A stretch of DNA of 64,000 nucleotides from Rheinheimera sediminis (GCF_004005375.1 NZ_RZUF01000020.1:1-64000); one strand, 5' to 3'; positions 9,107-19,378 are shown, numbered from the stretch's first letter. The notes: generated from the sequence alone by a model not told the origin. Program-made: numbers and translations.

Positions 9107-9592
9107 TCAACTGTTCAGAACCTCTTCGATAGACTGATGAAGGCTGGAAGGTTTAGTGCGTGGTGCATAACGTTTAACTACGTCGCCCTCACGATTAACG
9201 AGAAACTTAGTAAAATTCCATTTAATGGCGCGTGTTTTCATCAAACCGCGAGCCTGATCTTTCAGATATTCAAATAGTGGATCTGAATCCAGACCGTTCA
9301 CCTGTAATTTAGCAAAAACAGGGAAACTGACACCGTAGTTCAATTGACAAAACTGTTGAATGTCTGCGTTAGATCCTGGTTCCTGTGCTCCAAATTGATT
9401 GCAAGGAAAGGCTAATACAACAAAGCCACGATCCTTGTATTGTCGGTACAGCGCTTCCAGCTCCTGATACTGCGAGGTAAAACCACATTGACTGGCTGTA
9501 TTTACGATAAGAACCACTTTGTCCCTGTATTGAGATAAATCGACATCTTCACCTTGACTGTCCTTTACCTTGAAATGGTGAACCTTTGGCAT
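9107..9592 (-). CDS. Glutathione/thioredoxin-type peroxidase
   Basis: A small peroxidase of 161 residues that reduces hydrogen peroxide and organic peroxides. I start at the ATG at 9592, preceded by AAGGACA. The open frame to 9676 adds 28 residues unlike the family. Catalytic residues are intact: Cys36 in 'NTASQCGFT', Gln in 'FPCNQFG', and Trp/Asn in 'KWNFTKF'. It has Cys rather than selenocysteine, as usual in bacteria (BtuE/Gpx type). There is no signal peptide, so it is cytoplasmic. Its start faces the next gene across about 100 bp, giving a shared divergent promoter region. Confidence 0.92.
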   Translation of the reverse strand: MPKVHHFKVKDSQGEDVDLSQYRDKVVLIVNTASQCGFTSQYQELEALYRQYKDRGFVVLAFPCNQFGAQEPGSNADIQQFCQLNYGVSFPVFAKLQVNGLDSDPLFEYLKDQARGLMKTRAIKWNFTKFLVNREGDVVKRYAPRTKPSSLHQSIEEVLNS

Positions 9593-9693
9593 AACTGTCC
9601 TTTTTTGCAACTCGTCTGATGCTTTTGCGTCAGAGCCCCTGATTCTAGTAAGCTTCTTAGCACTCAAGTCTGTCACAGAAATAAGTCAAAATT

Positions 9694-10581
9694 ATGTCAA
9701 ATTTATCTCAGCAAAAAGTTGCCTTTGTTGGTTTGGGTGTTATGGGGTTTCCTATGGCAGGTCATTTACAGCAAAAGGGGGAGTCGGTCTGTGTGTATAA
9801 CAGAACTCATCAGAAAGCACTAGATTGGGTTCAGCAGTATGGAGGTACAGCTGCGTCAACTCCTGCAGAAGCCGCTATTGGTGCCAATCTTGTTATGTTG
9901 TGCGTGGGCAATGATGATGATGTACGTTCTGTGGTCTATGGCGAGCAGGGCGTTTTAGCTACTATGGGCGCAGGCTCTGTATTAGTTGACCATACTACAG
10001 CCTCTGCCGATTTAGCACGGGAGCTCGCGTTAGCCTGTGCAGAGAGGGGTATAGGCTTCTTAGATGCACCAGTCTCAGGCGGACAAGCTGGCGCTCAGAA
10101 TGGCCTATTAACCATTATGCTGGGTGGGGAAGCCGCTGATTTTGCCAAAGCGGTAGCGACATTGATGAAATACGCCCGCAGTGCACGTTTATTAGGGCCT
10201 GCTGGTTCTGGTCAACTGGCCAAAATGGTCAATCAGATTTGTATTGCCGGCGTAGTACAAGGCTTGGCTGAAGCTATGCATTTTGCCCAACAGGCCGGAC
10301 TGGATGGTCAGGCTGTCTTAGACACCATCAGCAAAGGCGCTGCTCAGTCCTGGCAAATGGAAAACCGCGGCTCTACCATGTTGCAAGGCAAATACGATTT
10401 TGGCTTTGCGGTCGACTGGATGCGCAAAGACTTAGCGATCACTCTAAACGAAGCCCGTCACAATGGAGCTACTTTGCCACTGACTGCTTTAGTCGATCAG
10501 TTTTACGCTCAAGTACAGGCTATGGGCGGCGGTCGCTGGGATACGTCCAGTTTACTGACCGTATTGCAGCGCAAAATTTAA
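9694..10581 (+). CDS. Beta-hydroxyacid dehydrogenase (3-hydroxyisobutyrate dehydrogenase family)
   Basis: An NAD(P)-dependent oxidoreductase of 295 residues. The N-terminal nucleotide-binding motif GLGVMGFPMAG, the substrate motif 'DAPVSGGQAGAQNG' and the catalytic-Lys helix 'GQLAKMVNQ' place it in the 3-hydroxyisobutyrate / tartronate-semialdehyde reductase family. It is a paralogue of mmsB at 27795 but lies outside the valine operon, so another substrate is likely (tartronate semialdehyde, or succinic/glyoxylic semialdehyde in GLYR-like members). The ribosome site before the ATG is weak. It is convergent with the small membrane-protein gene that follows. Confidence 0.85.
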   Translation: MSNLSQQKVAFVGLGVMGFPMAGHLQQKGESVCVYNRTHQKALDWVQQYGGTAASTPAEAAIGANLVMLCVGNDDDVRSVVYGEQGVLATMGAGSVLVDHTTASADLARELALACAERGIGFLDAPVSGGQAGAQNGLLTIMLGGEAADFAKAVATLMKYARSARLLGPAGSGQLAKMVNQICIAGVVQGLAEAMHFAQQAGLDGQAVLDTISKGAAQSWQMENRGSTMLQGKYDFGFAVDWMRKDLAITLNEARHNGATLPLTALVDQFYAQVQAMGGGRWDTSSLLTVLQRKI

Positions 10582-10594
10582 CATTTCAGCGCTT

Positions 10595-10765
10595 TTAGTC
10601 CTCCAGACTGATGCTGGCCAAACCTAAGGTCAGCACCAGTAGTATAGGAATTTGCACCAGATGCAGCATAGGATCTGGTGTTATTTGCAGAGCAAGTCCT
10701 ACCACCATAGCCCAGACCAAAGCTAATAAAGTCCATACTGTTGTGCGTTTTGACCGTTGAAACAT
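10595..10765 (-). CDS. Small two-helix membrane protein, unknown function
   Basis: A 56-residue protein. The ATG at 10765 is preceded by a near-perfect AGGAGGT, so it is clearly translated. The longer open frame to 10954 runs through the promoter region of the divergent regulator and should be ignored. A basic start (FQRSKRTT) is followed by two hydrophobic helices (about residues 9-28 and 36-52) and a short acidic tail. I recognise no family. It is divergent from the AraC-type regulator across about 90 bp, so that regulator may control it (inference). Confidence 0.7.
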   Translation of the reverse strand: MFQRSKRTTVWTLLALVWAMVVGLALQITPDPMLHLVQIPILLVLTLGLASISLED

Positions 10766-10858
10766 AACTACCTCCTGTTGTTGATGCTGATACTTTACTC
10801 TTAGGTTAGTAGGGGCTAAAGTGTCTTTAATGACGTATTTGGGGTGGTAAGTGACATT

Positions 10859-11884
10859 ATGAAGCGCGTTGGCATATGGGTAAATCAAGACGTAGTGATG
10901 AGCAGTGTGACAGGGGTGATGGATTTTTTTACCTTCTGTAATAAATACTGGCAATTAATACAGCAAAGCGATCAGCAGTTATTTGAAACTGTTTTAATGG
11001 GCCCACAACAGCGGCTGCAGCAGGGACCTTTTACTATTGAGGTTGAACCTGTTGATGTTAATCAGATTGATATGCTGTTGATCCCTGGATTTTACGCCTA
11101 TAACTCTAACGATCTGCAGCGTGTGAGTCAGGAGTTGCTACCCTACAAGGCTGAATTACAGCAGATGCTGCAACAGGGAAAGTGGCTGGGAGCTTTTTGT
11201 AATGGCACTTTTGCACTGGCCGGAACGGGCTTGTTAAATGGCCTGCAATCTACTTCGGTCTGGTTTTTTAAAGACTATTTCCGTCAAATGTTTCCGCAGG
11301 TCAAACTGGATTTACAGCAGTTGGTGGTGCAGCAACAGACCATTTTGACCGGCGGTGCTACCACCTCTTACCTGAACTTATGCCTTCGTTTTGTTGAACT
11401 CTTTATGGATACTGCTTTTGCCCAGCAAATGGCGAAAATCATGCTGACCGATCCAAACAGAACTTCACAACTACCTTATTTATCTCTGCAACTTGCACCT
11501 CAACACAAAGATGCGAAGCTGGCAGAAATTCAACAGTACTTGCAAGCTCATCTGGCTGAGCCGGTTAGTCTGGAGCAATTAGCCGAAACTTTTGCCATAA
11601 CACCCCGAACTTTGATCCGGCGTTTTAAGCAACATTTAGACGAAACTCCTATGGCTTATCTGCAGCGTTTACGTATTGAGAGGGCGAAGTCTTTGCTGGA
11701 AAATACCCTATGGACTGCAGAAGAAATCATGCAGCAAGTTGGCTACGAGGATATTTCGTCTTTTCGAAAGTTGTTTGTGCATTACACCAGCTTGACACCG
11801 AAAGCCTACCGGCAAAAATTTATGTTTGAGCCACAAATTAACTGCTGTCCGGTCAGTGACCCTGAGCGGGAGTCTGCGGCATAG
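10859..11884 (+). CDS. AraC-family regulator with DJ-1/PfpI-like domain (GlxA/FtrA type)
   Basis: A transcription factor of 341 residues. I start at the ATG at 10859; a GTG at 10844 is also possible. Residues 1-190 form a glutamine-amidotransferase-like (DJ-1/PfpI) domain with 'WLGAFCNGTFALAGTGLL' and a Cys114 at the nucleophile elbow. Such domains usually bind small metabolites here rather than catalyse. The C-terminal 100 residues are two AraC helix-turn-helices ('LEQLAETFAITPRTLIRRF' and 'EEIMQQVGYEDISSFRKLF'). The protein is unusually rich in Gln. Relatives control amine, betaine or carnitine catabolism, or thiosulfate genes, but no such operon is adjacent. The divergent small membrane gene is the nearest candidate target. 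Confidence 0.88.
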   Translation: MKRVGIWVNQDVVMSSVTGVMDFFTFCNKYWQLIQQSDQQLFETVLMGPQQRLQQGPFTIEVEPVDVNQIDMLLIPGFYAYNSNDLQRVSQELLPYKAELQQMLQQGKWLGAFCNGTFALAGTGLLNGLQSTSVWFFKDYFRQMFPQVKLDLQQLVVQQQTILTGGATTSYLNLCLRFVELFMDTAFAQQMAKIMLTDPNRTSQLPYLSLQLAPQHKDAKLAEIQQYLQAHLAEPVSLEQLAETFAITPRTLIRRFKQHLDETPMAYLQRLRIERAKSLLENTLWTAEEIMQQVGYEDISSFRKLFVHYTSLTPKAYRQKFMFEPQINCCPVSDPERESAA

Positions 11885-11986
11885 TGAATCGCAGCGCTGT
11901 TAATTAACAAATTTTAACAAGTGAATCAGGAAAAGTTTGATTTGTGCTATTATTGTGTGGCCAATTCATTGATGAAAGTAAATTAA

Positions 11987-12502
11987 ATGTATTTATCCGA
12001 GATCGGCTGGCATCTTTATGCACTGCTTTTTGTTGTTTGTGTGCTTCTACCTGCTTTGATTTTGACGGCTTTGCTCTATTTTAAACCTCATTGGTTAAGG
12101 CAATCGTTATGGGTTTTCAGCTTGTGCAGTTTATGTTTCTTAGTGCTGAGTTTACAGTTTAGCCATAACACTTTGTTAATGACTGAGAACTCTTTAGAAC
12201 TTAGAGCGGGATTGTATCAAACCAAAATTGATGACATTCACTCGGCACAAAGTAAAGTGTCAGTGTTATTTTGTGATGAATTGGGTGAGTTCAAACCTGT
12301 AGTCGCTGTCAATGCTATTCATCTGCCTAACTACAAAGTAGGCTGGTACAGACTGGCTAATCGACAAACTGCTTTTGTGATGCTCATTGGCGATATAGAC
12401 AAAGTAACAGTGGTCAGCACTAAAAATGCTATCGCCTTAATTAGCGGCGATATTAACAGGGATAATGCTGGGGCTGGTTTACAGGCTAAGGCGTTTCGAT
12501 AG
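11987..12502 (+). CDS. Membrane protein with PH-like C-terminal domain, unknown function
   Basis: A protein of 171 residues with two transmembrane helices near the N-terminus (about 8-31 and 37-55), then a beta-rich soluble domain. The pattern 'YKVGWYRLANRQTAFVMLIG' followed by 'KVTVVSTKNAIALISGD' resembles bacterial PH-like domains that follow one or two helices. That assignment is by eye. It is probably anchored in the inner membrane. It is monocistronic, with a promoter region of about 100 A/T-rich bases and a terminator right after the stop. Confidence 0.65.
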   Translation: MYLSEIGWHLYALLFVVCVLLPALILTALLYFKPHWLRQSLWVFSLCSLCFLVLSLQFSHNTLLMTENSLELRAGLYQTKIDDIHSAQSKVSVLFCDELGEFKPVVAVNAIHLPNYKVGWYRLANRQTAFVMLIGDIDKVTVVSTKNAIALISGDINRDNAGAGLQAKAFR

Positions 12503-12527
12503 GGTCAGAAGCCGTACCTCTGACCCT
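12501..12527 (+). terminator. Terminator of the PH-like membrane protein gene
   Basis: The perfect 9-bp stem AGGGTCAGA/TCTGACCCT has a 9-base loop and ends in TTTC. The arm resembles the outer end of the GGGGTCAGG palindromes found at 29492 and 62514. Confidence 0.75.
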
Positions 12528-12540
12528 TTCATGTTTTACA

Positions 12541-13197
12541 TCAGAACTGCATTTCCGGAATATCACCAGAGATCACTAACTTACCCGCAGTTTTTTGCTG
12601 AATTTCTTCCACGCTGATGCCTGGTGCTCTTTCCAGTAAATGAAAAGCGCCATCCCGGACCTCCAGCACAGCCAAATCAGTCACTATCTTTTTCACACAG
12701 TTGACGCCAGTCAGCGGCAAAGTACAGCTATCCAGTAATTTGGAACTGCCGTATTTGTCGGCGTGGGTCATGGTGACAATAATATTTTGTGCGCCAGCGA
12801 CTAAATCCATAGCGCCGCCCATGCCTTTGACCAGTTTGCCAGGGATCATCCAGCTGGCGATATTGCCATTTTGATCCACTTCAAAAGCGCCTAGTACTGT
12901 TAAATCCACATGGCCGCCGCGGATCATGGCAAAACTTTCAGCTGAACTGAAAATGGCAGCGCCTTTAATGGCGGTGACTGTTTCTTTGCCTGCGTTGATC
13001 ATATCGGCATCCAATTCAGCTTCGGTTGGGTAGGGGCCCATACCTAATAAACCGTTTTCCGATTGCAGCATTACTTCAATACCTGCAGGCACATAGTTGG
13101 CCACTAAGGTGGGGATACCTATGCCTAAATTGACGTAATAGCCGTCCTGTAATTCCTGAGCCACCCGCATAGCGACTTGTTCACGTGATAATGCCAT
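12541..13197 (-). CDS. scoB: Succinyl-CoA:3-ketoacid CoA-transferase, subunit B
   Basis: The beta subunit (218 residues) of 3-oxoacid CoA-transferase, which moves CoA from succinyl-CoA to acetoacetate. This activates the acetoacetate released by leucine breakdown. The catalytic glutamate lies in the family motif SENGLLG (about residue 47). '[15 protein letters not shown]' and '[18 protein letters not shown]' are typical. It is the last gene of the liu operon, 12 bp after subunit A, and the pair is translated in tandem. Confidence 0.93.
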   Translation of the reverse strand: MALSREQVAMRVAQELQDGYYVNLGIGIPTLVANYVPAGIEVMLQSENGLLGMGPYPTEAELDADMINAGKETVTAIKGAAIFSSAESFAMIRGGHVDLTVLGAFEVDQNGNIASWMIPGKLVKGMGGAMDLVAGAQNIIVTMTHADKYGSSKLLDSCTLPLTGVNCVKKIVTDLAVLEVRDGAFHLLERAPGISVEEIQQKTAGKLVISGDIPEMQF

Positions 13198-13209
13198 TTG
13201 CTGCGCTCC

Positions 13210-13911
13210 TTAAGCCTGACGGACCATACGACGTTCAATGCGTTTTTCAAAGTTTCCTTTGATCACACGTTGCACATAAATACCTGGTGTGTGAATTTGG
13301 CTTGGCTCCAGTTCTCCCGGCTCGACGATTTCTTCCACTTCAGCCACAGTAATTTTGCCTGCAGTAGCTGCCATAGGGTTGAAGTTCATCGAGGTATGAC
13401 GGAACACCAGATTGCCGTAACGGTCGGCTTTCCAGGCCCGTACTATGGCGAAATCTCCGGTAATGGCTTCTTCCAGCACATAATTGCGGCCATTAATCTC
13501 GCGGGTTTCTTTACCATCAGCCACAGGAGTACCGTAACCAGTCGCCGTGAAAAAGGCCGGAATACCAGCACCACCAGCGCGGATTTTTTCAGCCAGCGTG
13601 CCTTGAGGTGTTAATACCACTTCAAGTTCGCCTGATAACAACTGTTTTTCAAACAAGGCGTTTTCGCCGACATAAGAGGCGATCATTTTTTTGATTTGAC
13701 GGTCTTCTAATAAAACACCTAAACCAAAACCATCGACACCGCAGTTATTAGAAACCACTGTTAAATCACGGGTGCCCATTTTTTTGATCTGAGCTATCAG
13801 ACCTTCCGGAATACCACATAAACCAAAACCACCGGCTATCACTGTCATGCCATCGGTCAGGCCTGCCAGCGCTTCTTCGTAGCTGGTCACAACTTTATTA
13901 AACCCTGCCAT
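13210..13911 (-). CDS. scoA: Succinyl-CoA:3-ketoacid CoA-transferase, subunit A
   Basis: The alpha subunit (233 residues) of the acetoacetate-activating CoA-transferase. It shows the glycine-rich CoA-transferase start '[17 protein letters not shown]', then '[12 protein letters not shown]' and '[22 protein letters not shown]'. With subunit B it converts acetoacetate from the HMG-CoA lyase reaction to acetoacetyl-CoA, which a thiolase then splits. It follows liuE after 29 bp in the same operon. Confidence 0.93.
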   Translation of the reverse strand: MAGFNKVVTSYEEALAGLTDGMTVIAGGFGLCGIPEGLIAQIKKMGTRDLTVVSNNCGVDGFGLGVLLEDRQIKKMIASYVGENALFEKQLLSGELEVVLTPQGTLAEKIRAGGAGIPAFFTATGYGTPVADGKETREINGRNYVLEEAITGDFAIVRAWKADRYGNLVFRHTSMNFNPMAATAGKITVAEVEEIVEPGELEPSQIHTPGIYVQRVIKGNFEKRIERRMVRQA

Positions 13912-13940
13912 TTTGTATCCTTAAAAGATGCTATCAATCA

Positions 13941-14879
13941 TTAATTCTGCTGGCATTTGGCCTTAAGCGCCAATCCTACTTTAGAACTAGGAGCTTTCCC
14001 CAGCTGCTCGCTGATAAACCAGCCAATAGGTGCAAGCCGTTGTAAATCAACACCGCTCTGTATGCCAAGGCCGTTCAGTAAATACACCACCTCCTCAGTG
14101 GCAACATTGCCTGACGCACCGGCAGCGTATGGACAGCCGCCTAAACCTGCTACTGAACTGTCGACCACAGCAATACCACGTTGTAGCGCTGCGTAAATAT
14201 TAGTTAACGCCTGGCCATAAGTGTCGTGAAAATGCACAGCTAACTGCTCTACAGGCACAACCGCCAGCACCGCATCGAGCATGGAATTCACTTTGGCAGG
14301 GGTACCGACGCCTATGGTGTCACCTAACGAAATTTCATAGCAGCCCATATCGAGCAAGGCTTTAGCAACCCGTGCTACTTCTGGGGGGGCAACCTCACCC
14401 TGATAAGGACAGCCGACCACACAAGAAACATAACCTCGCACTTTAATACCATCCAGTTTGGCTTGCGCCATCACTGGGGCAAAACGTTCGAGGCTTTCCG
14501 CTATGCTGCAGTTGATATTTTTCTGGGTGAAGGCCTCGGATGCAGCGCCAAATACCGCAACTTCAGTGGCTCCCGCTGCTTTGGCTGCTTCATAACCTTG
14601 CTTATTAGGGGTCAAAGCCGTGTACTGAATACCTGCTTTGCGGCTGATTTGTGCAAATACAGCAGCAGAGTCGGCCATTTGTGGCACCCACTTAGGTGAT
14701 ACAAAAGCACCGGTTTCAATGGTGATAAGGCCAGTTTCAGCCAAACGGTTGACCAGCTCAACTTTTGCTTCAAGCGACACGGCTTTTTCATTTTGCAGGC
14801 CATCGCGTGGGCCTACTTCGACGATACGCACCGCTTTGGGCAAACCAGTTGTATGCTGTGGGTTTACTATCAGTGACAT
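13941..14879 (-). CDS. liuE: Hydroxymethylglutaryl-CoA lyase
   Basis: Cleaves HMG-CoA to acetyl-CoA and acetoacetate, the last step of leucine degradation. It has 312 residues from the second of two adjacent ATGs (14879); GGAGAGA is better spaced for this one than for 14882, and a TTG at 14891 is unlikely. '[12 protein letters not shown]' carries the metal and catalytic residues of the TIM barrel. The lyase signature with its catalytic Cys is seen in '[20 protein letters not shown]'. It follows liuD closely. Confidence 0.95.
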   Translation of the reverse strand: MSLIVNPQHTTGLPKAVRIVEVGPRDGLQNEKAVSLEAKVELVNRLAETGLITIETGAFVSPKWVPQMADSAAVFAQISRKAGIQYTALTPNKQGYEAAKAAGATEVAVFGAASEAFTQKNINCSIAESLERFAPVMAQAKLDGIKVRGYVSCVVGCPYQGEVAPPEVARVAKALLDMGCYEISLGDTIGVGTPAKVNSMLDAVLAVVPVEQLAVHFHDTYGQALTNIYAALQRGIAVVDSSVAGLGGCPYAAGASGNVATEEVVYLLNGLGIQSGVDLQRLAPIGWFISEQLGKAPSSKVGLALKAKCQQN

Positions 14880-14903
14880 CATTCTCTCCAAAATAGGCCT
14901 GTG

Positions 14904-16880
14904 TTAGTCCGCTGGGGTAAAGTCGAGAAGTTGAGCGCCGTCTTTCACCAGATCACCAGCGGCATAAAACAGCTGATCCACCACACCGTCTTTAGGCGCC
15001 TTGATGCTGTATTCCATTTTCATCGCTTCCATCACCAAAAGCGTCTGACCAGCACTGACAGTAGCGCCTTTTTCTACCATCACAGCTACTATAGTGCCGT
15101 TCATAGGTGCCGTCAGGCTGCCGGCAGAGGCGCTGTCATCAACCACAACTTGCACTTGGGTCTGGTAAATAAAGTCGTAACGTTGATGTTTAATAAACAC
15201 CGACACTATGTCCTGATACTGGCTGACCCGCACTTTGACCTGATGGCCATTTAAATTGGTCTGCAGTTCATCGCCTTGTAAGCTGGCTGTAGCTGAGGTT
15301 GTTACGCCTTGTTGCGTTAAGCTAAGCTGTTTACCTTCAGAGCTGACGCTGACCAGACGGGTTTCATCCTGATAAATCAGCGGGAAAGATACAGTTGGAA
15401 CTTCATTTAAACGCCAGCCTGAACACAAAGCCCATGGACTTTGATCGTCCACATTGTCTGAACGCTCTTTCAATAACAGATACAAGGCTGCCAATAAACT
15501 GGCTTGTTCGGTTTCAGACTGACCAGGCGCAAACAAGGATTCTTTATGACGTTCAATAAAATGCGTATCCAGCTCTGCTTTGGCAAAAGCAGGTTGCTCC
15601 ACTAAACGGGTTAAGAAATTCAGGTTGTTTTTCACACCAGCAATACGGTAATCATCCAAAGCACGCAACATACGGGCTATGGCGCGATCACGGTTTTCAT
15701 CCCAGACAATGAGTTTCGCAATCATAGGGTCGTAAAAAGGCGAGACTTCGTCATTCTCGACCACACCTGTATCGACCCGCACATAACGGCTGGCTTCAGG
15801 CTGGCGTAAATAGGTTAGATTGCCTGTAGCTGGCAGGAAATCGTGCTCCGGATCTTCAGCATAAACCCGCACTTCAATGGCATGGCCATCAATAGTGATT
15901 TGGTCCTGAGTTAAAGGCAAAGGCTGACCACTGGCGACCAACAGCTGCCATTTCACCAGATCCTGACCTGTGATCATTTCAGTCACCGGGTGTTCGACCT
16001 GTAGACGGGTGTTCATTTCCATAAAATAGAAAGAGCCGTCTTCATCAAATAAAAACTCAACAGTACCGGCGCCCTGATAAGCAATAGCCTGAGCGGCTTT
16101 GACTGCAGCTTCGCCCATAGCTTTGCGCTGCTCAGCGCTGAAATTCGGTGCTGGTGCTTCTTCAATCACTTTTTGGTGACGGCGCTGAATAGAGCAGTCG
16201 CGTTCAGCTAAATACACCGCATTACCAAAACTGTCGGCAAACACCTGAATTTCAACATGGCGGGGTTTAGTCAGATAGCGTTCCATCAGCACTTTGTCAT
16301 TGCCAAAGCCGTTTAAGGCTTCACGTTTGGCGCCAGCCAAAGCTTCGGCAAATTCGCCACTATTCCAGACCACACGCATACCTTTACCACCACCGCCGTA
16401 TGCGGCTTTCAGTAACAGCGGGTAGCCCACCAGATCAGCTTGTTGTTGTAAAAAGGCAGGGTCTTGGTTATCGCCATGGTAACCCGGCACTAAAGGCACA
16501 CCGGCTTTGGTCATAATTTCTTTGGCTGCGCTTTTACTGCCCATAGCAGCAATAGCCGGCACTGGTGGGCCAATAAAAACCACACCAGCCTCAGCGCAGG
16601 CTTGTGCAAAGCCTTCGTTTTCAGATAAAAAGCCATAACCAGGGTGCACAGCTTCGGCGCCACTTAATTTGGCGATGGCCAGAATTTTATCAGCGCGTAA
16701 ATAGGATTCCTTACTAGGTGCAGGACCTAACAAAAAGGCTTCATCGGCCATATGCACATGACGGGCATTGGCGTCAGCTTCTGAATACACAGCCACACAA
16801 CGGATCCCCAGTTTATGGGCTGTTTCTATCACACGGCAGGCGATTTCGCCCCGGTTGGCGATCAAAATTTTGCGAAACAT
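14904..16880 (-). CDS. liuD: Methylcrotonyl-CoA carboxylase, biotin-carrying alpha subunit
   Basis: The biotin carboxylase and biotin carrier subunit (658 residues) of 3-methylcrotonyl-CoA carboxylase. The biotin carboxylase domain starts 'MFRKILIANRGEIACRVI' and contains the ATP-grasp glycine loop 'AYGGGGKGMRVV' and 'MEMNTRLQVEHPVTE'. The C-terminal carrier domain has the biotin-lysine motif VMEAMKMEY. It pairs with liuB. The enzyme converts 3-methylcrotonyl-CoA to 3-methylglutaconyl-CoA. Order and length are as in other liu operons. Confidence 0.95.
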   Translation of the reverse strand: MFRKILIANRGEIACRVIETAHKLGIRCVAVYSEADANARHVHMADEAFLLGPAPSKESYLRADKILAIAKLSGAEAVHPGYGFLSENEGFAQACAEAGVVFIGPPVPAIAAMGSKSAAKEIMTKAGVPLVPGYHGDNQDPAFLQQQADLVGYPLLLKAAYGGGGKGMRVVWNSGEFAEALAGAKREALNGFGNDKVLMERYLTKPRHVEIQVFADSFGNAVYLAERDCSIQRRHQKVIEEAPAPNFSAEQRKAMGEAAVKAAQAIAYQGAGTVEFLFDEDGSFYFMEMNTRLQVEHPVTEMITGQDLVKWQLLVASGQPLPLTQDQITIDGHAIEVRVYAEDPEHDFLPATGNLTYLRQPEASRYVRVDTGVVENDEVSPFYDPMIAKLIVWDENRDRAIARMLRALDDYRIAGVKNNLNFLTRLVEQPAFAKAELDTHFIERHKESLFAPGQSETEQASLLAALYLLLKERSDNVDDQSPWALCSGWRLNEVPTVSFPLIYQDETRLVSVSSEGKQLSLTQQGVTTSATASLQGDELQTNLNGHQVKVRVSQYQDIVSVFIKHQRYDFIYQTQVQVVVDDSASAGSLTAPMNGTIVAVMVEKGATVSAGQTLLVMEAMKMEYSIKAPKDGVVDQLFYAAGDLVKDGAQLLDFTPAD

Positions 16881-16894
16881 CAGTCTGTTTTTCC

Positions 16895-17692
16895 TTATTC
16901 TGACCGGATCCAGGCCGGAGTACGTTTTTGTAAAAAGGCAGTTAAGCCTTCCTGACCTTCAACTGATACACGTATAGAGGCAATGCGCTCAGAGGTGCTG
17001 TCGATTAGCTGTTGGTTAATAGGCTGATTGTTAACCACTGCCATCAGCTCTTTGGCTGAGCGCAGCGCCGCAGGGCTGTTATTTAGCAAAGTGCCAACAA
17101 AATGTTCTGCTGCGCCACTAAGACCACCGGCGTCCACTAATTGATGCACTAAACCTAAATTCAGCGCTGTAGATGCATCAAAACGCTCTGCCGTTAAGAA
17201 ATAACGGCGGCTGGCGCGTTCGCCAATAGCGCGCATCACATAGGGGCTGATCACAGCTGGTATCAAACCGATTTTTACTTCGCTTAAACAAAAGCTGGCG
17301 CCTTGTTCGGCAATGGCTATATCGCAGCAGGAGACTAAACCCAAAGCACCACCAAAAGCAGCGCCTTGTACCAACGCAATAGTGGGGGCAGGGAAGCAAT
17401 CTAATTGGCGCATCAGCTCTGCTAACTGGCCTGCATCTTCGAGGTTCTGCTGGTAGTTTTTCTCTGCCATAGAGCGCATCCAGTTCAGATCGGCACCTGC
17501 ACTGAAGTTTTTACCCAAGGATTTCAGCAACAGTACTCGCACAGCTGGATTAGCAGCCAGAGTTTTTAAGGCGTCAATTAATTCGCCAATCATGCTGTCG
17601 TCAAAGGCGTTATGCACTTCAGCACGGTTTAGCACCAGCTCTGCAACACCGGCTGAATTTAACGAGGTCGTAATAGTTTTATAGTTTTGCAT
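16895..17692 (-). CDS. liuC: Methylglutaconyl-CoA hydratase
   Basis: A crotonase-fold hydratase of 265 residues that turns 3-methylglutaconyl-CoA into HMG-CoA. Crotonase hallmarks: 'NRAEVHNAFDDSMI', the oxyanion-hole 'GKNFSAGADLNWM' and 'GAAFGGALGLVSCCDIAIA', and the 'FCLSEVKIGLIPAVISPYV' stretch. Its position between liuB and liuD gives the substrate assignment. Gaps to both neighbours are under 20 bp. Confidence 0.92.
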   Translation of the reverse strand: MQNYKTITTSLNSAGVAELVLNRAEVHNAFDDSMIGELIDALKTLAANPAVRVLLLKSLGKNFSAGADLNWMRSMAEKNYQQNLEDAGQLAELMRQLDCFPAPTIALVQGAAFGGALGLVSCCDIAIAEQGASFCLSEVKIGLIPAVISPYVMRAIGERASRRYFLTAERFDASTALNLGLVHQLVDAGGLSGAAEHFVGTLLNNSPAALRSAKELMAVVNNQPINQQLIDSTSERIASIRVSVEGQEGLTAFLQKRTPAWIRSE

Positions 17693-17710
17693 TGTGTCTA
17701 CTCCTGGCCA

Positions 17711-19318
17711 TTACATCCTGAACACGCCAAATTTGGATTCGGCGACAGGCGCATTCAGCGCTGCGGTCAGAGCCAGGCCAACCACCATACGGGTTTGTGC
17801 CGGGTCTATAATGCCGTCATCCCATAACCGCGCACTGGCATAATAAGGGTGACCTTGTTGTTCGTACTGGGCGACAATAGGCTGACGTATTGCTTGTTCG
17901 GCTTCAGGGGTTAAACTTTCGCCTTTACGTGCCAAGGCGTCTTTCGTCACAGTGGCCATTACACCAGCAGCTTGTTCGCCACCCATCACGGAAATTCGGG
18001 CATTGGGCCACATCCACATCATGGTTGGGTCATAGGCGCGGCCACACATACCATAGTTACCAGCGCCATAAGAGCCGCCAATTAATACGGTAAATTTCGG
18101 CACATTGGCACAAGACACAGCCATCACCATTTTGGCGCCGTGTTTGGCAATACCTTCGGCTTCGTATTTTTTACCGACCATAAAGCCTGTGATGTTTTGC
18201 AGGAACAACAGTGGAATTTTGCGCTGGGCACAAAGCTCAATAAAGTGCGCGCCTTTTTGCGCTGACTCAGAAAACAGAATACCGTTATTGGCCACTATGC
18301 CAATGGGCTGGCCAAAAATACGGGCAAAACCACAGACTAAAGTAGCGCCATAAAACTGTTTAAATTCGTCAAAGTCAGAGGCATCGACAAGTCGGGCTAT
18401 CACTTCACGTACATCAAAAGGCTTTTTCAGATCGGTGCCGACAATACCGTACAGCTCACTGGCATCATAAAGTGGGGCTTCGACAGGGCGCACGTCACCT
18501 TGCACTGGTTTTTGATGATTGAGACGACTGACGGCATTACGCGCCAGTTGCAGCGCATGTTCATCATTCAGCGCATAGTGGTCGGCCACACCAGAGATTT
18601 TACAGTGCACATCAGCGCCACCTAACTCTTCTGCTGTCACTTCTTCACCTGTGGCAGCTTTAACTAAAGGTGGGCCTGCTAAAAAGATAGTGCCCTGATC
18701 TTTAACAATAATACTTTCATCCGCCATGGCCGGTACATAAGCACCACCAGCAGTACAAAGGCCCATTACTACCGCAATTTGTGGAATACCCTTGGCGGAC
18801 ATACGAGCCTGATTAAAAAAGATACGGCCAAAGTGCAGTTTGTCAGGGAATACATCGTCCTGACGGGGCAGGTTAGCGCCACCTGAGTCGACCAGATAAA
18901 TACAAGGCAGCATGCAGGTTTCGGCAATCTCCTGCGCACGTAAGTGTTTTTTTACCGTCAGCGGATAATAAGTGCCGCCTTTAACCGTAGCATCGTTGGC
19001 CACAATCATGCACTCGACACCATTCACCCGGCCAATACCTGCGACCACACCAGCAGCTGGTACATAGTCGTCATAACATTCCCAGCCGGCAAATTGGCCT
19101 ACTTCTAAAAAGGGAGAGCCCGGGTCCAGCAGTTTTTGAATACGATCACGCACAAACAGCTTGCCGCGTGATGTGTGACGGGCAATTAAAGCTTCGCCGC
19201 CGCCTAATTTAATCTGTTGCACTTTTTGCTCTAAATCATCCACCAGCAGTTGCATCGCCTGAGCGTTCTGGATAAATTCGTCACTGCGTGGATTAATTTT
19301 GCTATTCAGTCTGGCCAC
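17711..19318 (-). CDS. liuB: Methylcrotonyl-CoA carboxylase, carboxyltransferase beta subunit
   Basis: The carboxyltransferase subunit of 3-methylcrotonyl-CoA carboxylase. Several GTGs are possible near the start (19327, 19324, 19318). I use 19318 because AAAGG lies 8 bases upstream and the protein then begins '[15 protein letters not shown]', giving 535 residues, the usual length. The acyl-CoA-binding halves are seen in '[23 protein letters not shown]' and '[14 protein letters not shown]'. It is separated from liuA by 200 bp that contain a large inverted repeat, so the distal operon genes may be expressed at a different level. Confidence 0.94.
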   Translation of the reverse strand: MARLNSKINPRSDEFIQNAQAMQLLVDDLEQKVQQIKLGGGEALIARHTSRGKLFVRDRIQKLLDPGSPFLEVGQFAGWECYDDYVPAAGVVAGIGRVNGVECMIVANDATVKGGTYYPLTVKKHLRAQEIAETCMLPCIYLVDSGGANLPRQDDVFPDKLHFGRIFFNQARMSAKGIPQIAVVMGLCTAGGAYVPAMADESIIVKDQGTIFLAGPPLVKAATGEEVTAEELGGADVHCKISGVADHYALNDEHALQLARNAVSRLNHQKPVQGDVRPVEAPLYDASELYGIVGTDLKKPFDVREVIARLVDASDFDEFKQFYGATLVCGFARIFGQPIGIVANNGILFSESAQKGAHFIELCAQRKIPLLFLQNITGFMVGKKYEAEGIAKHGAKMVMAVSCANVPKFTVLIGGSYGAGNYGMCGRAYDPTMMWMWPNARISVMGGEQAAGVMATVTKDALARKGESLTPEAEQAIRQPIVAQYEQQGHPYYASARLWDDGIIDPAQTRMVVGLALTAALNAPVAESKFGVFRM

Positions 19319-19378
19319 GTTCACCACCTTTGGCTATCGGGATTCAGTAGGGTTGAGGCTCCGTTGGTGTTTGGATTA

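Noticed and set aside
10766-10954. 63-residue upstream extension of the small membrane protein
   Set aside because: A perfect AGGAGGT precedes the internal ATG at 10765, and the extension crosses the regulator's promoter.
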